DNA of 64,000 nt, taken from assembly GCF_001570365.1 (NCBI RefSeq), contig NZ_BBYK01000040.1, positions 384,591 through 448,590 on the forward strand. Reading direction: 5' to 3'. Shown here in pieces: positions 9,884 to 19,099 of the stretch. This stretch comes from Microtetraspora fusca (lineage in GTDB: Bacteria > Actinomycetota > Actinomycetes > Streptosporangiales > Streptosporangiaceae). Within the stretch, counting starts at the first letter, position 1. Each line of letters begins with the position of its first letter. The notes below the pieces were generated by a model. The model saw only the letters and a list, made by a program, of their open reading frames with translations. It searched no databases and was not told where the DNA came from. Both the position numbers and the translations under genes were made by a program.

Positions 9884-10130
9884 GTATGCAGTCTCCCTTG
9901 GCGAAGAGAGTGCCGTGTCCCACTTGTCCCAGGACGTGGCCGAGGACGAGAGGAATCTCTCCGCCACGCCAGATCATCGGCGGCCCGATTGACCGGGTCG
10001 TCTGGACGGGGGCACGCCTCGGAAGGAGCGATTCTCCGGTGCACAAGCGGCTCATCACCGCCCATGGCAATCCCGGCATTCCCGGTCGATCAGCCCACCG
10101 GCCGGCTGCCCCTCAGGTACGGTGCCGGCC

Positions 10131-13100
10131 ATGGCTGATCTTGCGGCGGGGCTGTACGAGCAAATCGTCACCGAAGGGCTGGCCCACGAGCTGAGCGGCC
10201 ACGGCGACCTGGCTCAGCGGCGCGCGCTCACCCATGTCGAGGCCGCGGACGTGCTGACCGCCCACGTCGCCGCGCTCACCCGCAGGGCGCTGCGCTCGAT
10301 GCGAGGCACCGACGCCGAGCGGCTGGCCGGCCAGGTCGAGCTGGCCAACCGGCTCGCCGCGGTCCTGGGCGAGGTCGCACAGGAGGATACGGTGGCGAGT
10401 TCGCGGGAGCTGCTGCTGGCCGTGACGCGCCACCGTACCCCGGCCGGCGAGCCCGTGTTCCCGCGGCGCCCGGAGACCCCGCTCGCGGCCAGCGCGTTGC
10501 TGGTCAACGGGCACGGGCAGCCGAGCGTTGGCCACGAGCTGAAGCGCGAGCTGGCCTCGGCGGACCAGGTCGACCTGCTGTGTGCCTTCGTCCGCTGGTA
10601 TGGGGTGCGGATCCTCGAGGACGACCTGGCCGAGTTCGTACGGCGAGGCGGACGGCTGAGGGTCATCACGACCACCTACCGAGGGGCGACGGAACGCCGC
10701 GCGCTCGACCGGCTGGCCGAATTGGGCGCCACCGTCAAGATCTCCTACGAGACCAAGACCACCCGGCTGCACGCCAAGGCGTGGCTGTTCCGCAGGGAGA
10801 CCGGCTTCTCCACCGCCTACGTCGGATCCTCGAACCTGTCCAAGTCCGCTCTGATCGACGGGTTGGAGTGGAACGTCCGACTGTCGGCGATGGAGCAGCC
10901 GCACCTGCTGGACACCTTCGCGGCCACCTTCGAGGAGTACTGGGGCGACCCGGCCTTCGAGAGCTACGACCCCACGTCGGGGGAGGATCGCGCGCGTCTG
11001 GATGAGGCGCTGGAGCTGGAGAGCGCCGGGCCGCGCGAGCTGCCGCTGGCGATCGCGTCCCTGGACGTACGCCCCTTCGGCTACCAGAGCGAGGTCCTGG
11101 CCGACCTCGCCGCCGAGCGGCAGGTCCACGACCGTTGGCACAACCTGGTGGTGATGGCCACCGGGACCGGCAAGACGGTGGTGTCCGCGCTGGACTACCG
11201 GGGGCTGCGCGAGGCGGGCGAGGTCGACTCGCTGCTCTTCGTCGCACACCGGGAGGAGATCCTCACCCAGAGCCAGGCCACCTTCCGGCACGTGCTGCGT
11301 GACGGCGCGTTCGGCGAGCTGTACGTCGGCGGGCGACGACCCGAGCAGTGGCGGCACGTGTTCGCCTCCATCCAGTCGCTGCACCGCCTCGACCTGGACC
11401 CGCTCGGCCCGGACGCGTTCGACATGGTGATCGTGGACGAGTTCCACCACGCCGAGGCGGCCACGTACGTCCGCCTGCTCGACCACCTCAAGCCGCGCGT
11501 GCTGCTGGGCCTGACCGCCACCCCCGAGCGGACCGACGGCCAGGACGTCAAGCGCTGGTTCGGCGGCCGGATCGCGGTCGAGCTGCGCCTGTGGGAGGCC
11601 GTCGAACGGCAGCTTCTGGCGCCGTTCCAGTACTTCGGCGTACACGATGGCGTGGACCTCTCCGCCGTGCCGTGGAAGCGCGGCCAGGGCTACGAGCTGG
11701 CCCGCCTCAGCAACGTGTTCACCGGCAACGACGCGCGCGTCCGCCTGGTGCTGGAAACGCTGCGTCGCAAGATCGGCGACGTCGCGCGGATGCGGGCGCT
11801 GGGCTTCTGCGTGAGCGTGGAACACGCCGAATACATGGCGCGGCGCTTCAGCGAGGCGGGCATCCCCGCCCTGGCCGTCACCTCCCGCACTCCGCGCACC
11901 GAACGGGAGGAAGGGCTGCGGAAGCTGCGGTCCCGTGAGGTCAACATCGTCTTCGCCGTCGACCTGTTCAACGAGGGCGTCGACATCCCCAGCATCGACA
12001 CCGTTCTCCTCCTGCGCCCGACCGACAGTGCCACCGTCTTCCTGCAGCAGCTCGGCCGCGGACTGCGCCTCGATGACGGCAAGGCCTGCCTGACCGTGCT
12101 GGACTTCATCGGCAACCAGCACCGCCGGTTCCGCTTCGACCGTCGTTACCGCGCGCTGACCGGCACCAGCCGTACGGGCGTCGCCCGCGAGGTCGAAGCG
12201 GGCTTCCCCACCCTGCCGCCCGGCTGCCACATCGACCTGGACCGCGAGGTCGCGCGGCTGGTGCTGAACAACATCCGCCAGTCGCTGAACCTGCGCTGGC
12301 CCGACCTGACCGACGAACTCGTCTCGCTGCCCGAACAGACCACCCTGGCCGCCTTCCTCGACGAGACCGGGTTGGAGCTGGAGGACCTCTACCGCCGCCG
12401 CCCCGGCTGGGCGGCGCTGCGCCGCGCGGCCGGCAGGGGCCGTACGCCCGGCCCCCTGGACGAGAAGATCGGCAAGGCGCTCGGCCGCATGCTCCACATC
12501 GACGACCCCGACCGGCTGGCCTTCATGCGCCTGCTGCGTGGCGGGGAGTCGCTCCGCGAGCGGCGGCTGCTCGCGATGCTCGACGTCGCGCTCTGGGGCG
12601 GCACCACGCCCTCGTCTACCGCAGAGGAGCGGCTGGCGGAGCTACTCGCCCACGCGGACCGGGTGAGCGAGCTGCTGGAACTGTCCGACCTGCTCGCGGA
12701 ACGCCGCCAGCGTGTGACGCGTCCGCTGCCCGGAGACGTCCCCCTGCACATCCATGCCACATACAGCAAGAACGAGGCCCTGGCCGCTTTCGGTGTGGAC
12801 AAACCCGCGCACATGCGTGAAGGCGTCAAATGGGTGCCCGAGGCGAACGCCGACCTGTTCTTCGTCACCATCGACAAGTCCGAGAGCCTCTTCTCACCGA
12901 CGACCATGTACCACGACCGGGCCATCACCCCCTCCCTCTTCCAGTGGGAGTCCCAGTCCACGTTGCGCCGCACCAACCCCACGGCGTTGCGCTACCAGTC
13001 CGGACGGTCCGACGTCCACCTGTTCATCAGGGAGCACAAGCGGGAGGAGGGATTGGGCGCGCCGCCGTACCTGTATGCCGGGCCGATGACCTACGAGGAC

Positions 13101-13193
13101 TGCGAAGGCGACCGGCCGGTGCGATTCCGCTGGCGCCTGGAGCACCCGCTCCCGTCGGACGTGTTCCACTTCGCCAAGGTCACGGCGGGCTGA
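10131..13193 (+). CDS. PLD-nuclease / SF2 DEAD-box helicase / DUF3427 protein
   Basis: A 1020-aa three-part protein. Residues ~130-270 form a phospholipase-D-like nuclease domain (HAKAWLF near 213, GSSNLS near 232). Residues ~310-700 form an SF2 helicase core: Walker A MATGTGKT near 343, DEFHH box near 436, LTATPERTDG, and motif VI QQLGRGLR. The C-terminal ~200 residues match DUF3427 (LHIHATYSKNEALAAFGV). Such proteins occur in bacterial defence islands and are thought to process foreign DNA. It is divergent from the Wadjet operon, which supports a defence role. ATG at 10131 is used; GTG at 10122 is possible. The first PLD motif lacks a clear Asp after HxK, so nuclease activity is an inference. 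Confidence 0.88.
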   Translation: MADLAAGLYEQIVTEGLAHELSGHGDLAQRRALTHVEAADVLTAHVAALTRRALRSMRGTDAERLAGQVELANRLAAVLGEVAQEDTVASSRELLLAVTRHRTPAGEPVFPRRPETPLAASALLVNGHGQPSVGHELKRELASADQVDLLCAFVRWYGVRILEDDLAEFVRRGGRLRVITTTYRGATERRALDRLAELGATVKISYETKTTRLHAKAWLFRRETGFSTAYVGSSNLSKSALIDGLEWNVRLSAMEQPHLLDTFAATFEEYWGDPAFESYDPTSGEDRARLDEALELESAGPRELPLAIASLDVRPFGYQSEVLADLAAERQVHDRWHNLVVMATGTGKTVVSALDYRGLREAGEVDSLLFVAHREEILTQSQATFRHVLRDGAFGELYVGGRRPEQWRHVFASIQSLHRLDLDPLGPDAFDMVIVDEFHHAEAATYVRLLDHLKPRVLLGLTATPERTDGQDVKRWFGGRIAVELRLWEAVERQLLAPFQYFGVHDGVDLSAVPWKRGQGYELARLSNVFTGNDARVRLVLETLRRKIGDVARMRALGFCVSVEHAEYMARRFSEAGIPALAVTSRTPRTEREEGLRKLRSREVNIVFAVDLFNEGVDIPSIDTVLLLRPTDSATVFLQQLGRGLRLDDGKACLTVLDFIGNQHRRFRFDRRYRALTGTSRTGVAREVEAGFPTLPPGCHIDLDREVARLVLNNIRQSLNLRWPDLTDELVSLPEQTTLAAFLDETGLELEDLYRRRPGWAALRRAAGRGRTPGPLDEKIGKALGRMLHIDDPDRLAFMRLLRGGESLRERRLLAMLDVALWGGTTPSSTAEERLAELLAHADRVSELLELSDLLAERRQRVTRPLPGDVPLHIHATYSKNEALAAFGVDKPAHMREGVKWVPEANADLFFVTIDKSESLFSPTTMYHDRAITPSLFQWESQSTLRRTNPTALRYQSGRSDVHLFIREHKREEGLGAPPYLYAGPMTYEDCEGDRPVRFRWRLEHPLPSDVFHFAKVTAG

Positions 13194-13463
13194 GCTCTCC
13201 GGGTCGGGTTCACGCGTCGCCCGGCACGCGTAGCCAATGATCTCCGCGCGCCGCGGATACGCGGCGATGGTGGCCCACACCCGCCCCGGCTCCTCTCACG
13301 CCGAGACGCGGTCAGGTGGCCGCATCGAAACGTCCTCCTGATGCGTGACGGCGCGAGGCCGTAGCCGCACCAAGGAGGACGTCGTTCCGATCGGCAGGGC
13401 GCGGGACTTCACCGAGGACGGCGGGCCCGGCCTACCCGTGGCGATCGCGTCAAGGAGCCGGGG

Positions 13464-13661
13464 TCAGCCGAGGTCGGCGACCGCCTTGCTCACCGCGTTC
13501 GGGCCGTCGTACTCCCGGTCCGGGATCTTCTCCAGAGCACTGACCACTTCCTGCCCCGCGCCGTGGTCGCGGGCGACCTTGAGCAGGTCGGCCTGTCTCG
13601 CGGGATAGTCCACGCCCTTCAAGTCCTTCTGCAGCTGGATCGGATTCGGCTTGTTTCCCAT
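13464..13661 (-). CDS. DUF2795 small protein
   Basis: A 65-aa protein with the DUF2795 pattern: LKGVDYPARQADLLKVAR, then a Gly/Ala turn, then LEKIPDREYDGPNAVSKAV. The family is common in actinobacteria and has no assigned function. A strong GGAGGAGG ribosome site lies 5 bases before the ATG at 13661. It ends 270 bases from the convergent helicase gene and appears monocistronic. The 13194-13463 gap shows no further gene. Confidence 0.82.
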   Translation of the reverse strand: MGNKPNPIQLQKDLKGVDYPARQADLLKVARDHGAGQEVVSALEKIPDREYDGPNAVSKAVADLG

Positions 13662-13745
13662 GCCGTCCTCCTCCGTTCCGGTCGTCGGATGGCTCCGGAC
13701 GCGGACCGTCTACCCGAGTGGGCCCGCCTCAACCTCCGGGCCCGT

Positions 13746-14858
13746 TCAGATCAGCCCCTCGGCGCGGCAGGCCGTACGGACCGGCTGGGGCGCGCAGATC
13801 TCGGCCGCCGTCCAGTAACCGTCCTTGATCACGGTCTCCTTGATGTTGCCTCTGTCGACCACGACGGGCGCGATCATGATCGAGGGGATCGACGCGACCG
13901 TCCCGTTGGAGAGCGCGACCGTCCCGGACACCGTCCTGCCCACGCCGAGATCGACGGCGATCCGGGCCGCGCTCCGCGCCACCGATCTGATCGGCAGGTA
14001 GACCGTCATCGTCTGCGCGCCCAGCAGGATCCTCCGTACCGCCTCCAGCTCCGCGCCCCGGCCGGTGAGCGGCGTGCCGGGTGTGACGCCCGCGTTCCGC
14101 AGGGCGGAGGCGATGCCGCCCGCCATGGCGTCGCTGGCCGCGTAGACGCCGATCACCCGGTCGGCGCCGAGCGCGGTGAACGCGCCGTGCACCGCCGCCC
14201 CTGCCCGGTCGGGGCTCCAGCCGGGCGCGTCGTACTCCCTGCCGATCGTCACCTGCCCGTCCAGGACCTGGTGCGCCCCTTTCTTGAGGTCGCCGGCGTG
14301 CTGGTCGGCGGGCGAGCCATTGATCATCACGATCTCGCCGCGCCTGGCATCCCCGCCGATCCTGATCGCGTCCAGGAGGGAACGGCCCTGCATCCGGCCC
14401 GCCTGGATGTTGTCGAAGGAGGTGTAGGCGTCCACCGGACCGCCCGCGAGCCGGTCGTACGCGAGGACCCGCGCCCCCTGGTTCTTGGCCAGGGCGACCC
14501 AGGCCGCGATGCCCTTGGGCTCCACCGGGTCGAGGATCAAGACCTTCACGCCCGCCGCCAGCATCGACGCGAGCTGCCGCTGCTGCCGCTTCGGGTGCCC
14601 GCCCGCGTTGCTGTACACCACCTCGCACTTCGGGCACAGCTCGGCGACACGCTGGACGATGTACGGCCGGTCGAACTTCTCGTAGCGCGGCGTCTTGGCG
14701 TCGGGCAGCAGCAGGCCGATCGAGAAGCCCTCGCTCAGGGAGCCGACGGCGACGCTTGCGGGGTCCCCTCCTGATTGCCAAGTCGTAGCGCACGATTCCA
14801 AACCCATGAGAACGACCACGACTCCCGGCATGAGCCGGCGAACCAGATTTCTGCCCAC
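13746..14858 (-). CDS. Sugar ABC-type substrate-binding lipoprotein (Peripla_BP_4 type), orphan
   Basis: A 370-aa protein with an N-terminal lipoprotein signal: basic MGRNLVRRL, a hydrophobic run, and a lipobox ending LESC with Cys near residue 23. The rest follows the type I periplasmic-binding fold of xylose/ribose binders: FSIGLLLPDAKTPRYEKFDRP, VKVLILDPVEPKG, VLAYDRLAGG, and a terminal YWTAAEIC. XylF-type proteins deliver sugars to a membrane permease and ATPase. Neither partner is adjacent, so this copy is an orphan and may serve a distant transporter or act in sensing. The ATG at 14858 is consistent with the signal peptide. The 252 bases to the tRNA gene show no other gene. Confidence 0.8.
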   Translation of the reverse strand: MGRNLVRRLMPGVVVVLMGLESCATTWQSGGDPASVAVGSLSEGFSIGLLLPDAKTPRYEKFDRPYIVQRVAELCPKCEVVYSNAGGHPKRQQRQLASMLAAGVKVLILDPVEPKGIAAWVALAKNQGARVLAYDRLAGGPVDAYTSFDNIQAGRMQGRSLLDAIRIGGDARRGEIVMINGSPADQHAGDLKKGAHQVLDGQVTIGREYDAPGWSPDRAGAAVHGAFTALGADRVIGVYAASDAMAGGIASALRNAGVTPGTPLTGRGAELEAVRRILLGAQTMTVYLPIRSVARSAARIAVDLGVGRTVSGTVALSNGTVASIPSIMIAPVVVDRGNIKETVIKDGYWTAAEICAPQPVRTACRAEGLI

Positions 14859-15110
14859 GGCGAAACCCCTTCAGCCTGTTCGGCCGTGCCGTACCCGGAC
14901 ATCAAGGACATAACGCCTGATCGCAGGCGGCGCGGAGCCGTTCTTTGCGACCGCCGTACCGGGCGCCGGACAGGCCGTGAACAGGAACAGGAGTGATCAG
15001 AGCCGGCGCACCGTTCCGGAACGAGGCGCGCCACGCTCCGCCTCCGGCTCGATTTCGATGTGATCGACTGATCCGCTGAGGCACTAAGTTGTGAGAGACT
15101 CCACCATTGC

Positions 15111-15184
15111 GGGGCGGTAGCTCAGCCGGTCAGAGCATCGGACTCATAATCCGTGGGTCGTGGGTTCAAGTCCCACCCGCCCTA
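15111..15184 (+). tRNA. tRNA-Met (anticodon CAT)
   Basis: A 74-nt cloverleaf. Acceptor GGGGCGG (15111-15117) pairs with CCGCCCT, with one G-U at the end. The D-stem is GCTC/GAGC. The anticodon stem closes on loop CTCATAA with anticodon CAT. The T-arm is GTGGG-TTCAAGT-CCCAC, and the discriminator is A at 15184. CCA is not encoded. The loop context fits elongator Met better than Ile2, but lysidine-modified Ile cannot be fully excluded. It is the integration target of the islands to its right. Confidence 0.93.
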
Positions 15185-15189
15185 CTCAG
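15141..15189 (+). repeat. Attachment-site core, copy A (within tRNA-Met)
   Basis: 49 bp beginning gactcataat in the anticodon loop and ending just past the tRNA 3' end. Identical 49-mers occur at 28851-28899 and 63868-63916. Copies A and B stay identical for 90 bp in all (to 15230 and 28940). This is the footprint expected when a tyrosine integrase uses the 3' half of a tRNA gene and restores the gene on insertion. Confidence 0.88.
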
Positions 15190-15266
15190 TTTGATCAGTG
15201 AATATGCCCTGCCACCTGCGGTTTCTCGATGTGGTCTGATCTCGGCCAGAGAAGCAGGCCCCCGTT

Positions 15267-15293
15267 GGTTGCTCGTTGTTTGCTCGCGTGTAC
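15267..15293 (+). other. Arm-type integrase site candidates, left end of island 1
   Basis: Two adjacent copies of a TTGCTCG motif (GGTTGCTCGTTG at 15267 and TTTGCTCGCGTGTAC at 15279), 78 bp inside the island from the att core. The same motif is repeated beside att copies B and C, which is the arrangement of arm-type binding sites of tyrosine integrases. Function is inferred. Confidence 0.45.
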
Positions 15294-15532
15294 GTCGCCG
15301 GGAAGCTCAACCAGCGGACTTTCACAGGCACCGGGCACGTTCCGGGCACACGGTAGATCACCCAGAGATCGATCTTCAGGTCAGACCAATGTGACGATCA
15401 AGGTAAGGCCATAACCGAACGCCCCACAGGGCTCCTCTGCCCGGTTACGGCATTCCGGCGGTCACGGACGTTCCAAATGCGCCGACCCCGACAAATAGGC
15501 GAAATCCCGGCAGTTGAGGCTCGTGGTTCGGC

Positions 15533-15559
15533 AACCAGCGGACGAATAATCTGCTGGTT
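15533..15559. other. Conserved left-end dyad, island 1
   Basis: AACCAGC and GCTGGTT flank a 13-bp centre containing GACGAATAATCT. A near-identical dyad is at 29182-29206 in island 2, at a similar distance from its att core (about 390 versus 330 bp). It is probably an element-encoded regulatory or recombination site. No gene is seen in the surrounding 15190-15759. Confidence 0.4.
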
Positions 15560-15759
15560 GCTGCGGCTCCTCCATCCGGAGGCTCCGCTGGTCCATGGAC
15601 GTGGCGACGCGCAACAGACGCGCACGCCGAGGCCGATGAGCTTCACCTCTGCAGTACCTGCGTGCCGGCCTGGACCTGCCCGCCTCCGCTTCAATGTCAG
15701 GATGCCGGGCGGTAGCCGAGCACCGCATGGACGACGTCGTTCCTGTCTCGGAGAGTGCT

Positions 15760-16164
15760 TCAGGGGCGCCATTCCGGGCGGTAGTCCTCGTGCCAGTCGT
15801 AGGCGGCGGCCTCCAGACGTAGCAGATGCTCGGCCTGCGCGTGCTCCCCCGCATCGACCCAGCTCCCGCCGGCCACATGCGTCAAGTACTTCAAACGGTC
15901 CTGCTTGGCGACCAGGTCGCTCAGGACGTGGGCCGGGTCGTTGTGGACGATGTGCCGCTCATACGCAGCGTCCAGGGTGACCGCGATCCTCGGCTGAGCA
16001 CAATCGGGCACCTCCCCGTATTGGTGGCCGTACACACCCTGACGGGAGAAGGACTTCGGATCGTCGCTCGTACGGGACGGGAACCAGCGGCCCGGCTCGC
16101 ACGTGGCGGCGATCTGCCAGAACTCGTCGATGCGAGCCTGCACGAACGCGATCAGGTCATCCAT
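15760..16164 (-). CDS. DUF6221 family protein
   Basis: A 134-aa acidic soluble protein beginning MDDLIAFVQARIDEFWQIA, the characteristic N-terminus of the DUF6221 family found in actinomycetes, often beside phage and integrative elements. The C-terminal part includes LRLEAAAYDWHEDYRPEWRP. No function is known for the family. The ATG at 16164 is chosen because it gives the family N-terminus; an in-frame ATG lies at 16185. It lies between the left end of island 1 and an IS256 insertion, consistent with being cargo of the integrated element. Confidence 0.75.
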   Translation of the reverse strand: MDDLIAFVQARIDEFWQIAATCEPGRWFPSRTSDDPKSFSRQGVYGHQYGEVPDCAQPRIAVTLDAAYERHIVHNDPAHVLSDLVAKQDRLKYLTHVAGGSWVDAGEHAQAEHLLRLEAAAYDWHEDYRPEWRP

Positions 16165-16276
16165 TGGGGACTCGGACCTCATCACTCGCGGGGAGAGTTA
16201 CGTGTCCATGATGAGCCCGTCCGGCCCGGCGCGTGGCGGCAATCCCCGAAACACGTCTCTCGGCCCGGGGCCAGAG

Positions 16277-17719
16277 GCGAGCAATCGTCAAGACCTGTGG
16301 ATCACGAATTTCTAAGCAGCTGCCGGTGAGGGCTGATCGTCGGGACGTTCGACGAGCCTGCCGTTGATGAAGGTCGCCCCGGCGCGGACCAGGGCGACGA
16401 GGTGGGGCGCGTTGACCGCACGCCAGCGGGCCTGAGCCGACTCGATCAGCTTGAACGCCATGGCCAGCCCAGCCGCCCGAGATCCGGGGCCTTTGGTGAC
16501 CTTGGTGCGGTGCCGGACCGTGGCGAACGTCGACTCGATGGGGTTGGTCGTGCGCAGATGCACCCAGTGCTCTGCGGGGAAGTCGTAGAACGCCAGCAAC
16601 TCGTCCAGGTCGTCGACGACCTTGGCCACGGCCTTGCCGTACTTGGCGCCATACGCTGCCTGGAACGCCGTCACCGCCGCCAGGGCGTGGTCCTTGTCCT
16701 CGGCGTTCCAGATCTCGGCCAGGGCCTTCTTCGCCCCTGGCTGCGCCGACTTCGGCAGCGCCCCCAGCACGTTGGCGATCTTGTGAAACCAACACCTCTG
16801 GGCCCTGGCCTGCGGGAACACCTCACCCAGTGCGGCCCAGAACCCGAGCGCGCCATCCCCTACCGCCAGGACCGGAGCGCGCATTCCCCGACGCTTGCAG
16901 TCACGCAGCAGATCGGCCCACGACTCGGTCGACTCCCGGTAGCCATCGGCCAGCGCGATCAGCTCTTTGCGGCCGTCGGCGCGGACGCCGATCATCACGA
17001 GCAGGCACCACAGCCGCTGCTCTTCCAGGCGGACGTTGACATGGATGCCGTCGGCCCACAGGTAGACGTAGTCCACGTTCGACAGGTCGCGGGCGGCGAA
17101 GGCGCGCTGCTCGGCCTTCCACTGCTCGGTCAACCGTGTGATCACCGGCGCTGACAGTCCGCTTGTGGAGCCGAGGAACTGCCCGAGCGCCGGTACGAAG
17201 TCCCCGCTGGACAGGCCGTGTAGGTAGAGCAGCGGCAGCACCTCGGTGACCTTCGGTGTCTTGCGTGCCCAGGGCGGCAAGATGGCTGAGGAGAATCGCT
17301 TACGTTCGCCGGTGGGCTCATCGGTGCGTTTGTCGTTGATGCGTGGTGCTCGGACCTCGATCGCGCCTGCTGCGGTGAGCACTTCCCGTGGCTGGTGGTA
17401 GCCGTTGCGCACCACCAAACGGCGCCCGTTCTCGTCGCGTTGGTCGGCGAAGGCGGCGATGTAGGCGTCGACCTCGGCTTTGAGGGCTTCGGCGAGCATC
17501 CGGCGGGCGCCTTCGCGGACGATCTCGTCGATGAGCGAGGTGGAGATGGGGCCGTCGGCGGTAGGACGGTCGCCGTCGGCGGGGTCAGGGACTACGGTGA
17601 GCATCGGGTGTGCCTTCCCAGGCGACGTTGGCGCGTCGGCCATGCGTGAGAGACCTCAAACGATCACCGGGAAGGTACACCCCTTCCCGGCCGATCCACA
17701 GATCTCAAGCATTGCTCAC
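16277..17719 (-). mobile_element. IS256-family insertion sequence, intact
   Basis: Imperfect 27-bp terminal inverted repeats bound this 1443-bp element: the left one (16277-16303) begins GCGAGCAAT and ends CTGTGGATC; the right one (17693-17719) is its near complement. It contains one uninterrupted transposase gene. No direct target duplication is visible at the ends I chose, so the true tips could differ by a few bases. Confidence 0.8.
16312..17643 (-). CDS. IS256-family (mutator type) transposase
   Basis: A 443-aa transposase of the Transposase_mut family. The DDE residues are recognisable: Asp in YLWADGIHV, Asp in VGDGALGFW, and Glu in NPIESTFATVRHRT. The N-terminal region LIDEIVREGARRMLAEALKAE is also typical. 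It is full length with no frameshift, so the element may still be active. Relics of related copies lie elsewhere in the window (24698-24775 and 52082-52139). The start at 17643 gives a short Pro-rich N-terminus; a start at MLTVVPDPADGD (about 17604) is equally possible. Confidence 0.93.
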   Translation of the reverse strand: MADAPTSPGKAHPMLTVVPDPADGDRPTADGPISTSLIDEIVREGARRMLAEALKAEVDAYIAAFADQRDENGRRLVVRNGYHQPREVLTAAGAIEVRAPRINDKRTDEPTGERKRFSSAILPPWARKTPKVTEVLPLLYLHGLSSGDFVPALGQFLGSTSGLSAPVITRLTEQWKAEQRAFAARDLSNVDYVYLWADGIHVNVRLEEQRLWCLLVMIGVRADGRKELIALADGYRESTESWADLLRDCKRRGMRAPVLAVGDGALGFWAALGEVFPQARAQRCWFHKIANVLGALPKSAQPGAKKALAEIWNAEDKDHALAAVTAFQAAYGAKYGKAVAKVVDDLDELLAFYDFPAEHWVHLRTTNPIESTFATVRHRTKVTKGPGSRAAGLAMAFKLIESAQARWRAVNAPHLVALVRAGATFINGRLVERPDDQPSPAAA

Positions 17720-18073
17720 ATCATGATCATGGCGGATCTGCGGCTCTCTAAGCCGGAGATCCGCAGCGGGCCCGGCGACGTTCATGCGGTTCGCGGCAGG
17801 GCATGAAGCAGCACCTTGACCGTCAGGCGCGGGGGGCAAAAGCAGTGCTGTCGCCGAGCGGTGCGCGGGAGAACGGCTCCCCTAACTACCGTCATGCTCG
17901 TCCGCGTAAGACTGTTTCAGCTGGTACGGCCGGTGGTTCTTCAGGGAGGTGCGACGCCGGTTGTAGGGCATCGTGGTCTCGATGGATGCGAGCATCGCGA
18001 TCTTCTGCACCTCATCAGGGGGTGTGCCCTCTTCGGAGCAGGACCGATCAGACGACCAAGATCACAAACAGTA
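17720..18073. other. Gap without recognised gene
   Basis: Between IS256 and the DUF6895-like gene. The minus strand has a short open stretch ending at about 17898 (contains MPYNRRRTSLKNHRPYQ) with no ribosome site. I see no supportable feature. Confidence 0.4.
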
Positions 18074-19099
18074 TTAAGATATCGTCGTGGCGGCTCGGTT
18101 GGCAGCTCGAGCGCAGGCCCAGGAGGCGGCCACGGCGGCAACGATGGTGGAGTGACGGTTGTAGGTGTAGGCATCACCGTCAGCTTGATCTATGCCACGT
18201 GAAGGAAACCGCGGACCGGGTATGGAGCCGTCCGGTAGCTGGGCCTGAGCTAGGTGGTTCCACAGCCGTTCGTCCAGCGTGGGCTGGGGGAGGCATGCGT
18301 CTACGGCCAGCAGTTCGCCTAGCAGGTCCCAGTCCTCCTCCTCGCACCACACTTGTGACCAGCATGGCAGCCAATCGTTGAGGTAAGCCGCTAGAGCGGT
18401 GGGCAGATGTGCGGGCGCTCGGCCCCAGTCCGTCAGGTAGAACACGGTGTGCGTGAGTGCGTAGGCGTGGTGGTGATCCAACAGCCATGGTTCGGGTGTG
18501 CGCGCCAGCCAAGTCCTCGTGATGGCCTCCTCCAGGTCCACGTGCTCGACGGGGAGCCCGAGGGCGCGCTGGGAGGTCAGCCGCGCCAGCAGATGGAAGG
18601 GGGCGACCTCCTTGGCGCTCCAGTTGCGTGTTGTCACGAGCTGGGCGGCGATGTGCTCGATTCCCGCATGGCGCCTGCCCCTCTCCCGCAGGAAGGCATA
18701 GAGCGAAAGGACGCTGCCCTCCCCCGGCTCGGCCTTTAACAGTGCGAACAGGACTTCTCCCGCATCGATCTCTTTCCAGATCATGTCGACCATCTCGTGG
18801 GCGAGTCGATGCCGGTCTGTGCGCGGATCGCTGGCCCGCAGGACGGCGGTGCCGGCCAGCGCGAGTTCGGTCAGTGGCGTCAGCGCGCGCCCCCACCAGA
18901 GAGCGTCTATGTATCGGTGCCGGGGATGGTCCGGGCAGCCGCGCTGGCGAAGGCAGGCGGTACAGGAGCGCTCAGGGAGGAGCGGCGGCTGCAGGATGTC
19001 GGATGCCCGCAGCTCGGTGCTCAGCCGGAATCGGTCGAGGTGCTGATGTAGCCAGCGCACTGCCCCGTCGGCGATGGTGTCGAAGATCGGGCCGGTCAT
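18074..19099 (-). CDS. Uncharacterised helical protein (DUF6895-like), last gene of the cyanobactin-like locus
   Basis: A 341-aa Ala/Leu-rich, mainly helical soluble protein with repeated motifs such as HLLARLTSQRALGLP and WLLDHHHAYALTHTVFYLTDWG. It resembles the actinobacterial DUF6895 family, but I assign this only tentatively. A CxxC near residues 46-49 (SCTACLRQRGCPDHP) could bind metal. Its ATG overlaps the stop of the upstream subtilase (ATGA), so the two are translationally coupled, which argues for a shared pathway. It could be an accessory or partner protein of the RiPP-maturing enzymes. It has no known catalytic motif, signal peptide or membrane segment. Confidence 0.6.
   Translation of the reverse strand: MTGPIFDTIADGAVRWLHQHLDRFRLSTELRASDILQPPLLPERSCTACLRQRGCPDHPRHRYIDALWWGRALTPLTELALAGTAVLRASDPRTDRHRLAHEMVDMIWKEIDAGEVLFALLKAEPGEGSVLSLYAFLRERGRRHAGIEHIAAQLVTTRNWSAKEVAPFHLLARLTSQRALGLPVEHVDLEEAITRTWLARTPEPWLLDHHHAYALTHTVFYLTDWGRAPAHLPTALAAYLNDWLPCWSQVWCEEEDWDLLGELLAVDACLPQPTLDERLWNHLAQAQLPDGSIPGPRFPSRGIDQADGDAYTYNRHSTIVAAVAASWACARAANRAATTIS

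Noticed and set aside
9884..9967. Longer start of jetA at 9967
   Set aside because: The ATG at 9883 has the ribosome site and the family N-terminus.
10113..12497. 794-codon minus frame over the helicase gene
   Set aside because: Shadow of the plus-strand helicase; Gly/Arg/Gln-rich with no domain, while the plus frame has all SF2 motifs.
17878..18030. Short minus frame MPYNRRRTSLKNHRPYQ near the DUF6895-like gene
   Set aside because: No ribosome site and no clear start; could be chance.
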